This document shows positions 48,244 through 59,600 of a stretch of DNA of 64,000 bases, piece by piece (within the stretch, counting starts at the first letter, position 1; the number at the start of each line of letters is the position of its first letter). The notes beneath the pieces were generated by a model that was given only the letters and a program-made list of their open reading frames with translations, was not told where the DNA came from and made no database searches. A program made the position numbers and the translations under genes. The stretch covers positions 420,908 to 484,907 of the forward strand of contig NW_004190384.2 of assembly GCF_000224145.3 (NCBI RefSeq), written 5' to 3'. The stretch is from Ciona intestinalis. Lineage: Eukaryota; Chordata; Ascidiacea; Phlebobranchia; Cionidae.

Positions 48244-48442
48244 ATACAGTAGGGTGGGGGAAGATAGGACACCTTGTCATTCTATTTTCTGGTCACATTT
48301 GATGGTAAACAAAGAACATTTAAATAATCATTAAACCGCATCCTTACGACTTCCATATACCGCTGTTAATTGTTTAAAACACGATCAGGATATTTAGATA
48401 TTATGTGCTAAAGGTGTCCCATCTTCCCCCACCCTACTGTAT
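48244..48442. repeat. MITE, TATAGTAGG family, near consensus
   Basis: TATACAGTAGGGTGGGGGAA to GTGTCCCATCTTCCCCCACC. Inverted ends of nearly 30 bp. Confidence 0.9.
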
Positions 48443-48444
48443 AC

Positions 48445-48650
48445 CAACTTTGTTTGTGATTATTTTTAGTATGGCTGACAATTTTGACAACCCATAAGGA
48501 ACTACTGGGTTAAAATAATTGCAGTTAAGTGTTTCGCACAAGAGTACACACGCTTACAAATGTAGCTGCGATGAGCCTTGAACCCATGACTTTCGGGTAC
48601 GAAGCGGGAAGCCAGAAAACGTACGGTAGTGGGGATACAGGCGTGCAAAT
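48445..48650 (-). repeat. SINE, antisense fragment
   Basis: GACAATTTTGACAACCCATA, GCAGTTAAGTGTTTCGCACA, GATGAGCCTTGAACCCATGA. Confidence 0.75.
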
Positions 48651-48985
48651 CGAAAAGTATTTTTTGTTTATCTAATGTAAAAAAGAGAATAAAAACAGGT
48701 ACCATCTTATTTCAAACGACTATGTATTAAAAAGCTGTGCAATAACTGTGTTTGTGCTGCAATGAAATAGCTGCAGATATATAGCATTGAATTGAAAAGC
48801 GCCCACACGACTAAGTTTGCTATATTTGCTATGCTTAGACAATCATACTTCCTTCTAGACAGGAAAATATAAAGTTTCAATTTCGGGGGTCTGGGGAAGA
48901 GGAAGAAGGTTTATCTTTATTGTTTTCATTTCAGACAATAGTCGGCAATTCCCTTCATTGTTTTTATTTTGCAGACAATAGTTGG

Positions 48986-49050
48986 CAGAAGATATAAATT
49001 GAGACGACGTGAGGCATAGGGAACACATACCAACCTACCAACTGTACAAG
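48986..49050 (+). promoter_or_regulatory. Core promoter and 5' leader exon, peptide gene 1
   Basis: A TATA box (TATAAAT, 48993-48999) followed by GAGACGACGTGAGGCATAGG and a leader that ends at CTGTACAAG|GTAAGC (donor at 49051). A 62-base intron (49051-49112) leads straight to the ATG. The same block stands before peptide gene 2 with two differences. The start of transcription is inferred to be about 30 bases after the TATA box. Confidence 0.65.
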
Positions 49051-49112
49051 GTAAGCTTATGCTGTTGATGAATTATAAACTATTTGTTGTAACATATATG
49101 TTGTATATTCAG

Positions 49113-50009
49113 ATGAATACAAAAGCTTTGTTGTGTTTGCTCGTCGTCTGCATGCTGCTGGTTGACGTCAGCGAGTCGTTCCGTCGAAGAAGAAGAAAAT
49201 TCATCTACCGTAGACGCTTTCTATACTGCAGGAGACGTTTCTACAGAAGGTATGCAAGTATTTGGTTTATGATGATTTTAAATTCGGTTGAGCGTTTTGA
49301 AAATTTGAATTCATTCAAATTGTTTATCTTCGCAAAGCAGGACACAGAAGACAAATTCAAATTACCGTTTAGTGTCTTGCATAAAAACATATACACTTAC
49401 AATCGTAGCAGCAGCGACGAGCCTTGAATGTTCACTCTTAAGTGGAGAATAGCGCGCTAACTACTGTGTATGGAATACTCGTTTAAAAACTACCGTTTCT
49501 TTACAGACGTTGTTTTTATGGAGACCAGGAAGGTGCCGAAGAACAACAACAAGGTGATTATATACACAGTATAACATGTCTCGATATGAATAACTCTATA
49601 TACGCTGTATGTATCATAATTGTAAACGTGTGGGTCGTTTAACAATTTATCGGCAATTATTATCATCTTATGGTTGCTTTAATGGGATTTAAAATTGTAG
49701 GAAGAAAAAACGAAAATATAAAGTTAAAATCAATTTCCTACGTTTTAAAGTATGGTGGGGCAAGACGGGAAATGTCTTCGTTCTATTTTCTCGTCCCATT
49801 TGGTGGTGAACAAAGAATATTCACAAAAGGCAATCGTAGCCTCGCGACTTTAACAGAGCTTTGATATTTCTTAAACACCCGGTTAATAGCAATCCAACCA
49901 ACAATAGCACTGCATTGTTTTCATTTATTTAATATTTGTAGATAATTTCAACGAAGAGCCGCATGGAGATATGGACAATGACGAAATGCAAGAAGAACCA
50001 CAAGAGTAA
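49113..50009 (+). CDS. Arg-rich cationic peptide precursor, antimicrobial-like, gene 1
   Basis: Predicted precursor of 83 residues; exons 49113-49249, 49507-49553, 49942-50009 with clean phases, after a noncoding leader exon. Residues 1-22 form a signal peptide (MNTKALLCLLVVCMLLVDVS, then ES). The next 29 residues hold 14 Arg, one Lys, many aromatics and two Cys (FRRRRRKFIYRRRFLYC, RRRFYRRRCFYG). The remainder is acidic, with 14 Asp/Glu and three Gln in a row, ending DEMQEEPQE. Signal, strongly basic core and acidic tail of nearly equal opposite charge is the layout of known tunicate antimicrobial precursors (styelins, clavanins, Ci-MAM/Ci-PAP), but I see no sequence match to those. AATAAATAAAC follows at 50038. 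A DNA- or heparin-binding secreted peptide is the alternative. Confidence 0.7.
49360..49475 (-). repeat. SINE head fragment
   Basis: In an intron of peptide gene 1: TTTAGTGTCTTGCATAAAAA, GCAGCGACGAGCCTTGAATG. Confidence 0.7.
49750..49865. repeat. MITE, left half
   Basis: AGTATGGTGGGGCAAGACGG and internal TCGTCCCATTTGGTGG, in the last intron of peptide gene 1. Confidence 0.65.
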
Positions 50010-51487
50010 AACTCGTTTAAAGGTTGCTGTGGCATTGAATAAATAAACAAACAGCACCCATACTTTGTGTTTGTTAAACTTAAGGGGATAAGTTGGGACG
50101 TGGGGTAAAATGGGACTTTTTACAACGTTTTTTAACGGTTACCAATTGGAGGATAAACAAGCGTATTAAGATGGCTGTACACAGTATCCGGCGTGCGAAT
50201 TCGCTTGCGAAGTCGTATGCAAACCCATTACCGAGTTCCGCATGCGGCAGCGAAATCCGGACAAAACAGACAAATAGTTTTATTTGAAAGTATTCTCGCT
50301 CTCCAACAAAGTACGTGGCAAAGGCGGTCACTGTTATTATAAATATTAAAATTCGGTGTTGAACGATTACAACATTTGTTAAGTAGCTGAAAAAACATAA
50401 TAATAAGACGTTCGTTTTTAATGCTCGCTAATTCATACTAAAACTGCCAATTTTTGTGGTTTGCGAGTTTGAATCGTCAATCCAGTGGTTAAAATAGACT
50501 GAAATATTTTGTACTGAATTTTGTTTCATAAAATTAGTTTTGGTTTTGTGAGAAAAACTGAGAAATAAACTTTAAGCAAGATGGGCAGAGGTCAGTATGA
50601 CCTTAATTAAGTGTGAAATCGGCACAAAAAAATTGTTTTAGTATATTTATATATCTGAGTTATATAAAGTGATATATATATATATACGACAAGTTACGAG
50701 TATGCCATTAAAATAAAAAAAATCAATTGGTTGCGCCATCTTCCCCCACATTGTAGTTTTGTAGTTCTTATGCCAGACTTTGAAAGTTTTGTTTTTAATC
50801 CATTAAATTATAACTTAGATTGTCAGATGTTATTTATTATAATATATTAATTTAATAACAAGATAATGTACAATATTTTAAAAATTCAGTCATTTGCACT
50901 TGGAGATAATTTATAAAAAGTAGCTTGTGAAAAAAATGGTGTAGTAATACCCAATTTGTGACAAAAATTCAACCTTTATCAATAGTTATTATCAATTTTC
51001 TGTTATTACAAGTGCATATACATTTGTAGGATACAGTATTTATCAACCTTAAACCATATATTATATTTTTTTATATATTGGGCAATATTTTCTTCTGTAT
51101 CCCATTTTACCCCCTTGTATTATATTATGATTATAACTATTGCCATTTAAAAGTAAGAACAAGAATTCCGATCAGTGTTTTAAAATTATAAACATTCGTG
51201 TTAAAAGATAATATGAAATGTTTGTAATTAATATTTGTATTTAAACAAAATATCAAGTAATTGTTTTTAAACGTTATACTGAATGTTTAGATTTAGCTAT
51301 ACTGCTGCTAAGATTTGTTTTTCATATCAACATAAAGTAACAGCGGTTTTATACCCACACATATACAACACACACACACACACATACACCTACATATACA
51401 TCAACATTGTTCCGCATGCGTCACATGCTTATCCTGCAGCGACATTTCCTTCTAAAGAGGAAATCTTTATTTTCGTATCCTGGTCAT
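50010..51487. other. Spacer between the two peptide genes
   Basis: AT-rich. It contains a MITE head near 50085-50160, a short TA run near 50672-50688, an isolated MITE-like end (CGCCATCTTCCCCCACATTG) near 50735 and a CA repeat at 51369-51384. No exon recognised. Confidence 0.5.
51369..51384. repeat. (CA)n microsatellite
   Basis: Short CA run about 110 bases upstream of the TATA box of peptide gene 2. Confidence 0.85.
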
Positions 51488-51552
51488 CAGAAGATATAAA
51501 TTGAGACGACGTGAGGCATAATGAACACATACCAACCTACCAACTGTACAAG
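51488..51552 (+). promoter_or_regulatory. Core promoter and 5' leader exon, peptide gene 2
   Basis: TATAAAT at 51495-51501, then the same GAGACGACGTGAGGCATA leader and CTGTACAAG|GTAAGC donor as gene 1, at identical spacing. The 62-base intron is 51553-51614. Confidence 0.65.
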
Positions 51553-51614
51553 GTAAGCTTATGCTGTTGATGAATTATAAACTATTTGTTGTAACATATA
51601 TGTTGTATATTCAG

Positions 51615-52345
51615 ATGAATACGAAGGCTTTGTTGTGTTTGCTCGTCGTCTGCATGCTGCTGGTTGACGTCAGCGAGTCGTTTTATTATTTTAACAGAAG
51701 ACGTTTATATTACTGGGGTAGAAGGTAAGCACGTATTATAATTTTGGTCGTAAATCAACTAATTTCAAGTTGCATTTAGTCATTTAGTTGTTATAATAAT
51801 AATATTAACAAAATAAGCCGACAGCATCGTTTATATTTCATTAGACGCTGGATATACAACATCCCCCAAAACGAAGCAGGACATCACCGTGCAGGTAAAA
51901 TATTATATTTATGAGTAAGTTAAACTCGTTGTTGGCTGTATATTATTGTCAAACGAATCTTATTTATTGAGTGTTGGAGCAAAGACAATTCGTTCAACCA
52001 TTGTAAACCACTGGGTTGAAGTAAATTGCCGTTTAGTGTTGTCGCGCACACGGCCACATGGTGGCAGGGTTAAATCTCAATTAGAGGGCGGCTTGCCTCT
52101 GAAATGTTTCGAAGGATTGACGCTACTAACATTGTGCAATGCCGAGTTGCCATACTTGGTAAACCAGCAGCTGGCTCGATAAGTGTATGAAACAGAACAC
52201 ACGTGTTATGACCATTGTCGTTTTCCAGTCACACGAAGATAAAAATGACTTTCATCCATTTTAATTTTCAGGTCATTTAAACGATGAGCCAAATAATGAT
52301 ATAAGGATGGAAATGAATGATTTTGAAGATATCGAAGCAGAGTAG
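51615..52345 (+). CDS. Aromatic/Arg-rich peptide precursor, antimicrobial-like, gene 2
   Basis: Paralogue of the gene at 49113. Exons 51615-51724, 51845-51894, 52272-52345 encode 77 residues with the same phases (2, then 1). The first 23 residues are identical to gene 1 (MNTKALLCLLVVCMLLVDVS, ESF). The mature part is quite different: FYYFNRRRLYYWGRRRWIYN, rich in Tyr/Trp/Arg and without Cys, then a His-containing stretch (NEAGHHRAGHLNDEP) and an acidic tail (DFEDIEAE). AATAAA stands at 52392. Secretion is clear from the signal peptide; an antimicrobial role is inferred from architecture and from the pattern of conserved signal with variable mature peptide. Confidence 0.7.
51990..52255. repeat. 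SINE pieces in opposite orientations
   Basis: In the last intron of peptide gene 2. An antisense core (AAACCACTGGGTTGAAGTAA) is followed by a sense tail (TATGAAACAGAACACACGTG, CGAAGATAAAAATG). Confidence 0.65.
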
Positions 52346-53623
52346 AAACTACATGTCGTTGTTAAGGCAATATTTGAATTCGTAAAGCAAAAATAAACGT
52401 ATTAAGCAGATTTACACACGCGTTATATATATGGAATATATGGTAATATTTTATACACCGGTTAATTTATAGCCCCAGTAAATAAGCTTTTTTTTCATCT
52501 GACCCCACAGTATTATGTAGCGAAAAAGATTTAAAAAGTTTGGAAAATATTTCTTATCGCAAATATTCCACAAGAGGCGTTGGCGAGCTGTTTTAAAATT
52601 AAAAACCTTTAAATTGATTCTTTGACGCAGCATCAGTGCATAAGGTTGAAGATACGGTTTATGTAGATAGCTTTGTATTTGTAAAGTATAGTAGGGTGGG
52701 GAAAGTTGGGACACTTTTAGCACATAATATCCAAATATTCTGATCGTGTTTTAAACCAATTACAACGGTATATGGGAGCCGTGAAGATGTGAATTTATTA
52801 TTTTTGTAATGTTCTTTGTTTTCTACCAAATGGGACGAGAAAATAAAAGAAAATGTGTTTCATCTTCCTCTACTCTAATATATAATTGGTTTTAAAGTCT
52901 GAAATCGTCCGCCTTTAGTTATTTAGACGTTCATTTATACGGCATTAATTTAGATCCCAGGTGTTAGGGAACGATCCGGCTTATTGGAGATAAAGCTGTG
53001 GTAATCTGGTCTCAAATCAGAAAGAAAATAAAGGCGATCAATGCATGCGAGAAAAACGCGCGGGTATAATGATGTTGCTCGGCAAGGGAGCGCAATTAGT
53101 TTGGTGACAGCCGTATACGGCTCAGCCTTTCCAACCGTAAAATAATCTAATACCTGGACAGGGAAGAAAATTAGAAAGGACTGGTTAAAAATGAAAGCAA
53201 ATGTGATAACATGTTGTTGTATGCAAACTAAACTTAAAGTTTTTCACAAAATGTTGGTAAATGCCTGTTAAACCGCAGAAAAAGAAAGTTAACCTTATGA
53301 GTTTTAAGCAGATGGTAAAAGAGAGAGTTGCAATCAACATTTTGTTGGGGGTGGATAAGAGAAAGCTTAGTAGGGTATTCTGTACGTTGTTAGTGGTATA
53401 TACAAATCAATGGCTGGAGATTTCTACGGCTTTTTATGTTGTATTTACGGTCTGAAAATGGCATGTGTGCTTGTGTTTGCTTGGGACATTTCAGTATAGC
53501 CTTGAATTTAAAAGGAAATAAAGAAATCTATTTTAGGTTTCGATCCGAAGAATTGATTTAGTTTGTTTTTAATCTTTGAATGAAATTCCATGCAGCTCTT
53601 GTTGTATTAGATAAGCAGGTACA
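52346..53623. other. Intergenic after the peptide pair
   Basis: One MITE (52687-52884); otherwise no recognised feature. Confidence 0.5.
52687..52884. repeat. MITE, TATAGTAGG family
   Basis: TATAGTAGGGTGGGGAAAGT to TTTCATCTTCCTCTACTCTA. Confidence 0.85.
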
Positions 53624-56600
53624 ATGTTTCGTACATGTGGGGGCCTAGGGTTGGTTTGCGCTGCTATGCTAGCTATTGGGACTCTCGCAGCCACCTTACC
53701 GAAAGAAAACGAACGTTTTGAAAATACAAACAAGAACATACGGGTAAATACTATTGTAAAGTGAGGTAAGATGGGACACCGTTTCATTCTATTACTCGTC
53801 CCGTTTGGTTGTAAACAAGGAACAAAATAATATAACCGCATATTCACGACCTCAAACGTTGTTAGAAAAGCACGATAAAAATATGGATATTATGTGTTAA
53901 CGATATCCCGTCTTACCCCTCAGTACTACATGTCTTTCTGTCACGATAAAATCCGTTTCTTTGATAAAGAATTCAATATTACGTCTTATCTATGATGTTG
54001 TTCATACATTATAGTCATTACTTTATGCGGAATATTAAGAGATATAATTCAAACACATGTTATATTATTAGTGGACTGTAAGATGTTGTTGTATTGATTA
54101 TGTTTTACATTAGCAGAAACATGTTATATCACATTGAAATATAATGACATTATTTAGATTATTATTTAACGCATTAAATAAAGATCGAACACCTGTATAA
54201 AATCTGACTGTTTTTCTGTCTTAATTTTTTCATTCTGTTGGCAATAAACAAATAATAAATTTACAGAATTATATAACCGCATCCTCACGACTCCAAAAGA
54301 ACGTTGTCGTTAAGTTTAGAAAATGTAAGGATCTGGTGTTACGAAATCATAACAGACAAATATCGTAGGTCTCTTGTTTAAATAAATCTAATTGGACGAA
54401 CTTGTGTTTTTGTCTGTTACATATTTTCGTAACACCAGATCCTTACTGTATTTTACACAAGAATTGTTCAACTCTATGAGCACCAGATCAGGGTCATATT
54501 CACGAAATTTAATACGGTTATTTAGAAAATGCGGGATTTAGATCCTAACATTATCCCATTTTAACCACAATGTTATAAATATTTTATAATGTGTCATATT
54601 AGTTGTACTTCATTCGTAAAAGATAAATTAAAGGTAAAATGCTTAAGTATTATCATATACACATTTCCTTAAGGTAAAAACTTATGATAAGCGAAACTTA
54701 AATTAGTGCATAATATTTTCAATGCCATATTTGCGGCCCTGTGGGTCAACACGGGAAACTCCCTTAAATTCAATAATTTCAGTTCAATATTCTTTATTTA
54801 TCAATATGGGACGAGAAAAAATACGAAAACATGTTCCATCTTGCCCCTCTACTGAAAATATACTCAATAGTCTAATCTCTTGACTTCAGAATGCAGAAAA
54901 TAAATAGACTTCGAAACAAAGTAAATTTCTTAATAGTTGATAAAAATAAATGACATGTACAATCCTATTGTGCAAGCAAGGGATATATTTTATAGACAAT
55001 ATCGATATAAATGTTTCAAACTTTTACGCGATAGATTTGTTCATTCATTAGAAAGGCATCTATAACGAATACAACTTAATCTAGCGTTAATTCTTCTTTA
55101 TTTAATTATTTTAAAAATCAATTCTAATAATTGCTTAATGCACCATTGCCATCCATGGGTCATTACCTCGTGAGCATATTTTTTACTATTGGAATCGATT
55201 TTGCCCGGGAAGAAATAATGAGATTACGGGAAGTTGGAATCTTATGTGATATCTTAGTGGTGGAACGGAATATACGATGGATTCAAAATCAACGCATTTG
55301 TAAAAAAAACAGTTACTTTACCTTGGCTGAATACTTTTGGTATAAAGATACATACGATAAATTTTATTTATCTCCTCGTATATAGTAGGACAGATCCGAT
55401 TTAGAATAACAACGACGAGAAGGGAGTTAGCAGCAATACGATGGTCGGTTAAACACACTACTGGGAAAAACTACTCAAGAATGACTTTCAATTAAAAGCG
55501 TGGCTGCTAAACTAACAATAAAATATAAAACTTATAATCTATAAATTAAATGTTCTTTAAAAAATTATGAATTTGTTAGATATGTCTTATCTTTTAGGGT
55601 AGAAATTTGTTCCGAAAATGTAGTTATAAAGAAAACCAAAATTTTAAGTTAGCAAAAGTCCGACCAGTTTTTTTTTCATTAAAGAATCTATAGGACTTCT
55701 ACAAATGTAGGCAGTCGTTAAAAATGGGAAATTTCAAAATTCTATAGAGCTGCAAATATTCTAAACCTCTTCCGGTTTATTTTAGCTTTGAGTATTGCGC
55801 TTAATCGCCCGACCGCGCGAGAACCTATTATGACGTAAACACAGGGGCGCTTATTGTCCCCAGCTAAGTGGCTTACACTATGAACACGCGTAGCAAGGAA
55901 CGCCGCTCTGAATAATGCAAAGAACAATGAAAAATTAACGCTGGCCACTGCAGCCCATGCAAGAGAAAGCCAGTTGATCGAAGAGTGGCCTCACTAAAAC
56001 CCCCGCGAGACATACCACTGCCATTGATGCGTTTCCCCTTGAATTTCATGACATTGTAATAACATACTTGCGCGGACAGTTTAGCCAAAGCAACACATTA
56101 CGGTAATTATTGCATAAATTAGTCTCTTCTTGCAATTTTGTTGTATCTTGTCACTGCAGTTGGGACTAAACGGAATCAGATAAAAGATAAATGAGATTTA
56201 AAGTTGTGCTCGTTGCTCCTTTAATAAATGATAAGACACTAATAACTTCAAAATCATGTTTGTGGGTTTTAGACACGCTATGATAGGTATTTGAAAATGC
56301 CTCATTAATTGAATGAATAAATGTAACTTAAATATCTTCGCACGGCGGGGCAAAGACAATCTTTATAAACCAGGTGTTCTGTTTCATACACCTCGTGCCC
56401 GCTCCCAAGTTACTGCATGCATGTTACTTGTGTGTGCTTATCCTGGATTGGAAACAAGTTACTTTCTTGTTCATGTTTTAAGTAGCAGCCAATTGTCGGC
56501 TTGTTTCTCTGCTTGTAATATCGATCTTTTGCTTCTTTGAATCAGCAGATTATCGACGTTTTAGCGTCACACCGTTTCATGCGGTGAACACTCACACTTA

Positions 56601-59600
56601 TATAGCTCGACTGTTTCAATCTTTGTAAATATTACTTCATGCCCTTTCAAACGCATTTCAATTTATTTTCCGCAAGTCGTCTTATGCCTAAGCTGCAGCA
56701 TTACAAGAACGGATGTTTAGATAAAATCAATTTGAAAAATCTAATCTCGGTCTAAAGCTTCTTACAAACAATCTTGAAACACAATCGTCTTACAAATGCA
56801 AACGCTTGAAATCGTAATCTATTGGTCGATCTATTGGATCGTGGTTTTAATTCATCTGTTCAAATATAAGATGCGGAATCGCATAAGCCGACATGTTGAG
56901 ATTCAAATACACCTGAAAACCATTAGTAATATTTGTAAATGAACGAATGAATATTGTTTTCTACTTGCGTGGTTGGACAACGACAGTTATAACACGGGTG
57001 TTTTGTTCATGCACCTTGTGTCCGCTTCAAGTAACCACGTATGTATAACTTTGTAAGTTATTATTTTTTTAAGTCTTTATATTTTTTATATTTCGATTCT
57101 CATTATAATATCACAAGACAGCAATACGTTCGTGGCATATTAGCTTGACATTCGTTTTAATGATAATATAACTAAGCTTCCAATGTCATGCACATAACCA
57201 TGTGTTGGTGATATATGTTTCAAGCACATGTTGTTGTCAGTAAAGCAAGTCTTTCAAAGAACTTTTCATTTACTTTATTCATGACCCAGTGACTCATAAA
57301 TAATAGAACACTTCTACGTTGTTCAAAGTGTCGGTTCCGGTTATAAATTAGCTCATTATGTTCAGTTCGTCTTGTGTGATATGTTGACTTTGGGAAAGTT
57401 TACTAGAATTAGAATATTTAATTCGGAAACTTTCATTTCTTATCATGTACATTCATCGTTGTTGTTCGATACTTGTCTCCCCTCCTTTTCGAGATAAATC
57501 AACTTTGACAGGTGTAGCCCGTTGCAAATGGCGACTTAATTAGCCACGCCGTGAAGTGACGAACGGCTGATTAATCTTCTTCGCGCAAATGGGCGACGAG
57601 ACACCAAACCTCTCAAAACTACTCACACACCAGAAGCTTCTGTCTTTGATAATAACTTCAATAATTCATCCGTTCGATTACAGCCGGTGCTAACGGTAGT
57701 GTTGCACTTGAAATGTCACGCGATAAACTTCCCATCTCTTCACCGCATCATCATATCTTGATCTGTAGAAAGTACCGGCGTTGCTTGGCGAAGACTGATG
57801 CAAGGCTGTCAGATGATATCTCAACATGTGCTGCTTATAAACAACCGTGTATGACATCAAGCCATGGTTCATGCATGAGTGTCAATATATTCATTAACAC
57901 AAAGTAAACCAGGGTCATATGTATGTTACCTAAAATATTAAAAAGAGTTAGATATTTTTTATGGTCTGACATGTCTAACTGTTCACACATTCTTGCATTT
58001 CCTACCGTCAAGTTTATGTTTGCGTGCCGACGCTTTCGGTATTCTGTGAATGGTTTATACAAAAAATAGAGGATGAAACGTTACAAATAAAATCGTGCTG
58101 ATTGCTAAACCACGGCCTACTAGAGATATCTCTTTTATAGGCCGTGGCTATAAACCTATTATACATTATAAGTTAAATGCATTAGGACACATTTAAATCA
58201 CAGCACATATTGAGAAGGAGCGTGCTTTCACTCTGTTTCTCGTTCAATGTACCAGTACACAATTGTAAAAACACGCCTTGGAAAAATAGAAATTAGGTGC
58301 AAATGTATCCATCTTACCGCACCGTACTATATGTTAAAAATGTAACGTTGAATTGTCTTAACACAGAGGTTTCCGAATCCCTCCCTGACACCAAAGTTTC
58401 AACGCAAGACAAGGGACCTCGGTGGTTCTACAGGACCTCTTCAACAAGGCGGAAGATTACCTTGGCTTGGAGGAAGAAAGACTGCAGTTATTAGTTCGTC
58501 TCGTGTAAGTATATTAGCTGTTTCGGCAAATCAATGAATTAAGTCCTCTGCCTCATCGCCTGGCGGAGAAAAAATGTTATAACAGAGCGGGTGTTCTGTT
58601 TTATACACCCTATATGTGCGCTTACGTGTTACCATGTTTGTAATTTTGTTGGTGCATATATTTCTTGTTTAGCTGACAATTTAGACAACTCATAACGACC
58701 ACTGCTTTGGAACAATTACCTTTAAACGTCTTGCCCACACAAACGCAGCGACGAGCCTTGAACCAGTAACCTTTAGGTTATAAGCAAGCTCGTACAATGA
58801 ATATATACTTTAATCAGAATATTTGTTAATCAATTCACATCAGTCTAAACCTTATTTACTTAAGTTTTTAAAATTATGGCTTTAATTGTGTCTTCAACCA
58901 GAATCGTCCAGAGACAAACACGAAAGAATTCGTTTACACTTTTAAATATTCTGGAGAAAATTTTGTTCTGAATGGAAATGTTTCAATACGTCATCGTGAA
59001 GTTAATACTTTCAGGTTTGCGTTTTTACTTTTCAGCGCAAAAGTTTATGTTGTGTTTGTGTGTATGTTCATTGTGTGATAGTAGACTTCACATGCAATAT
59101 TAAATATAGCAATATTTATAGTAGGGTGGGGTAAGATGGGACTAGAATTGATCTCCCTTATCGTACTATTTGTAATAGGTTAACGGCTCCAAAATATCGT
59201 TGTTTATTGTTTATAAAATACGATCAGGAAATATGGGTTTTGTTTTCCATCTTACCCCATCGTTTGTTGGCAATATGTTGTAATGTGAATAAGTGTTATA
59301 ACGAACTCGTAAATACGACACAGTAAACGCATTTAAACAAACTTGTCACAGAGTTCTTTTCATCTACGTACTTCGTGGGGAAGGAAACGCATCTGCTGAA
59401 CTTGTAAGACAAGACTCGCCAACTATCGATAGTTCAAGGTAAAAATATATAAAGGTAACTTATTTATCCTCGCGTGGCTGAACACGATAGTCGTTATAAT
59501 ACGGGTGTTTTGTTTCAGATACGTGAAAGAAAAGCGCCCGAAAAGTTGTCACATGGGAAGAAGTGAGAACAGAACGGTTGAAATAAGCAGACCAAAGTGT

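Larger units (their letters stand above)
47840..48985. other. Spacer between GPCR and peptide gene 1
   Basis: Two MITEs (47876-48054 and 48244-48442) and one antisense SINE piece (48445-48650). The last 100 bases hold two short imperfect repeats of TTTCAGACAATAGTCGGC-type sequence. No exon recognised. Confidence 0.5.
53744..58366. other. Long tentative intron or intergenic region
   Basis: Holds a MITE (53752-53928), a palindromic element (54325-54446), MITE remnants (about 54690-54857 and 58215-58330) and SINE tails (56310-56440, 56930-57060). A more GC- and CpG-rich patch at about 55780-56080 has open frames on the minus strand but no recognisable product. Confidence 0.4.

Noticed and set aside
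53261-53455. Lys-rich 64-codon plus-strand frame
   Set aside because: AT-rich sequence of low complexity without homology or splice context.
55131-55385. Frame with LREVGILCDILVV, recalling a BTB/Kelch start
   Set aside because: Resemblance is confined to a few residues and the rest does not follow a BTB fold; too weak to call.
55742-56088. Two overlapping minus-strand open frames in a CpG-richer patch
   Set aside because: No recognisable domain or splice context. Could be an old transposon piece, but nothing supports a specific call.
57713-57907. Frame MSRDKLPISSPHHH as a first exon for the gene at 58367
   Set aside because: Its usable donors end in phase 1 or 2, while the exon at 58367 needs phase 0.
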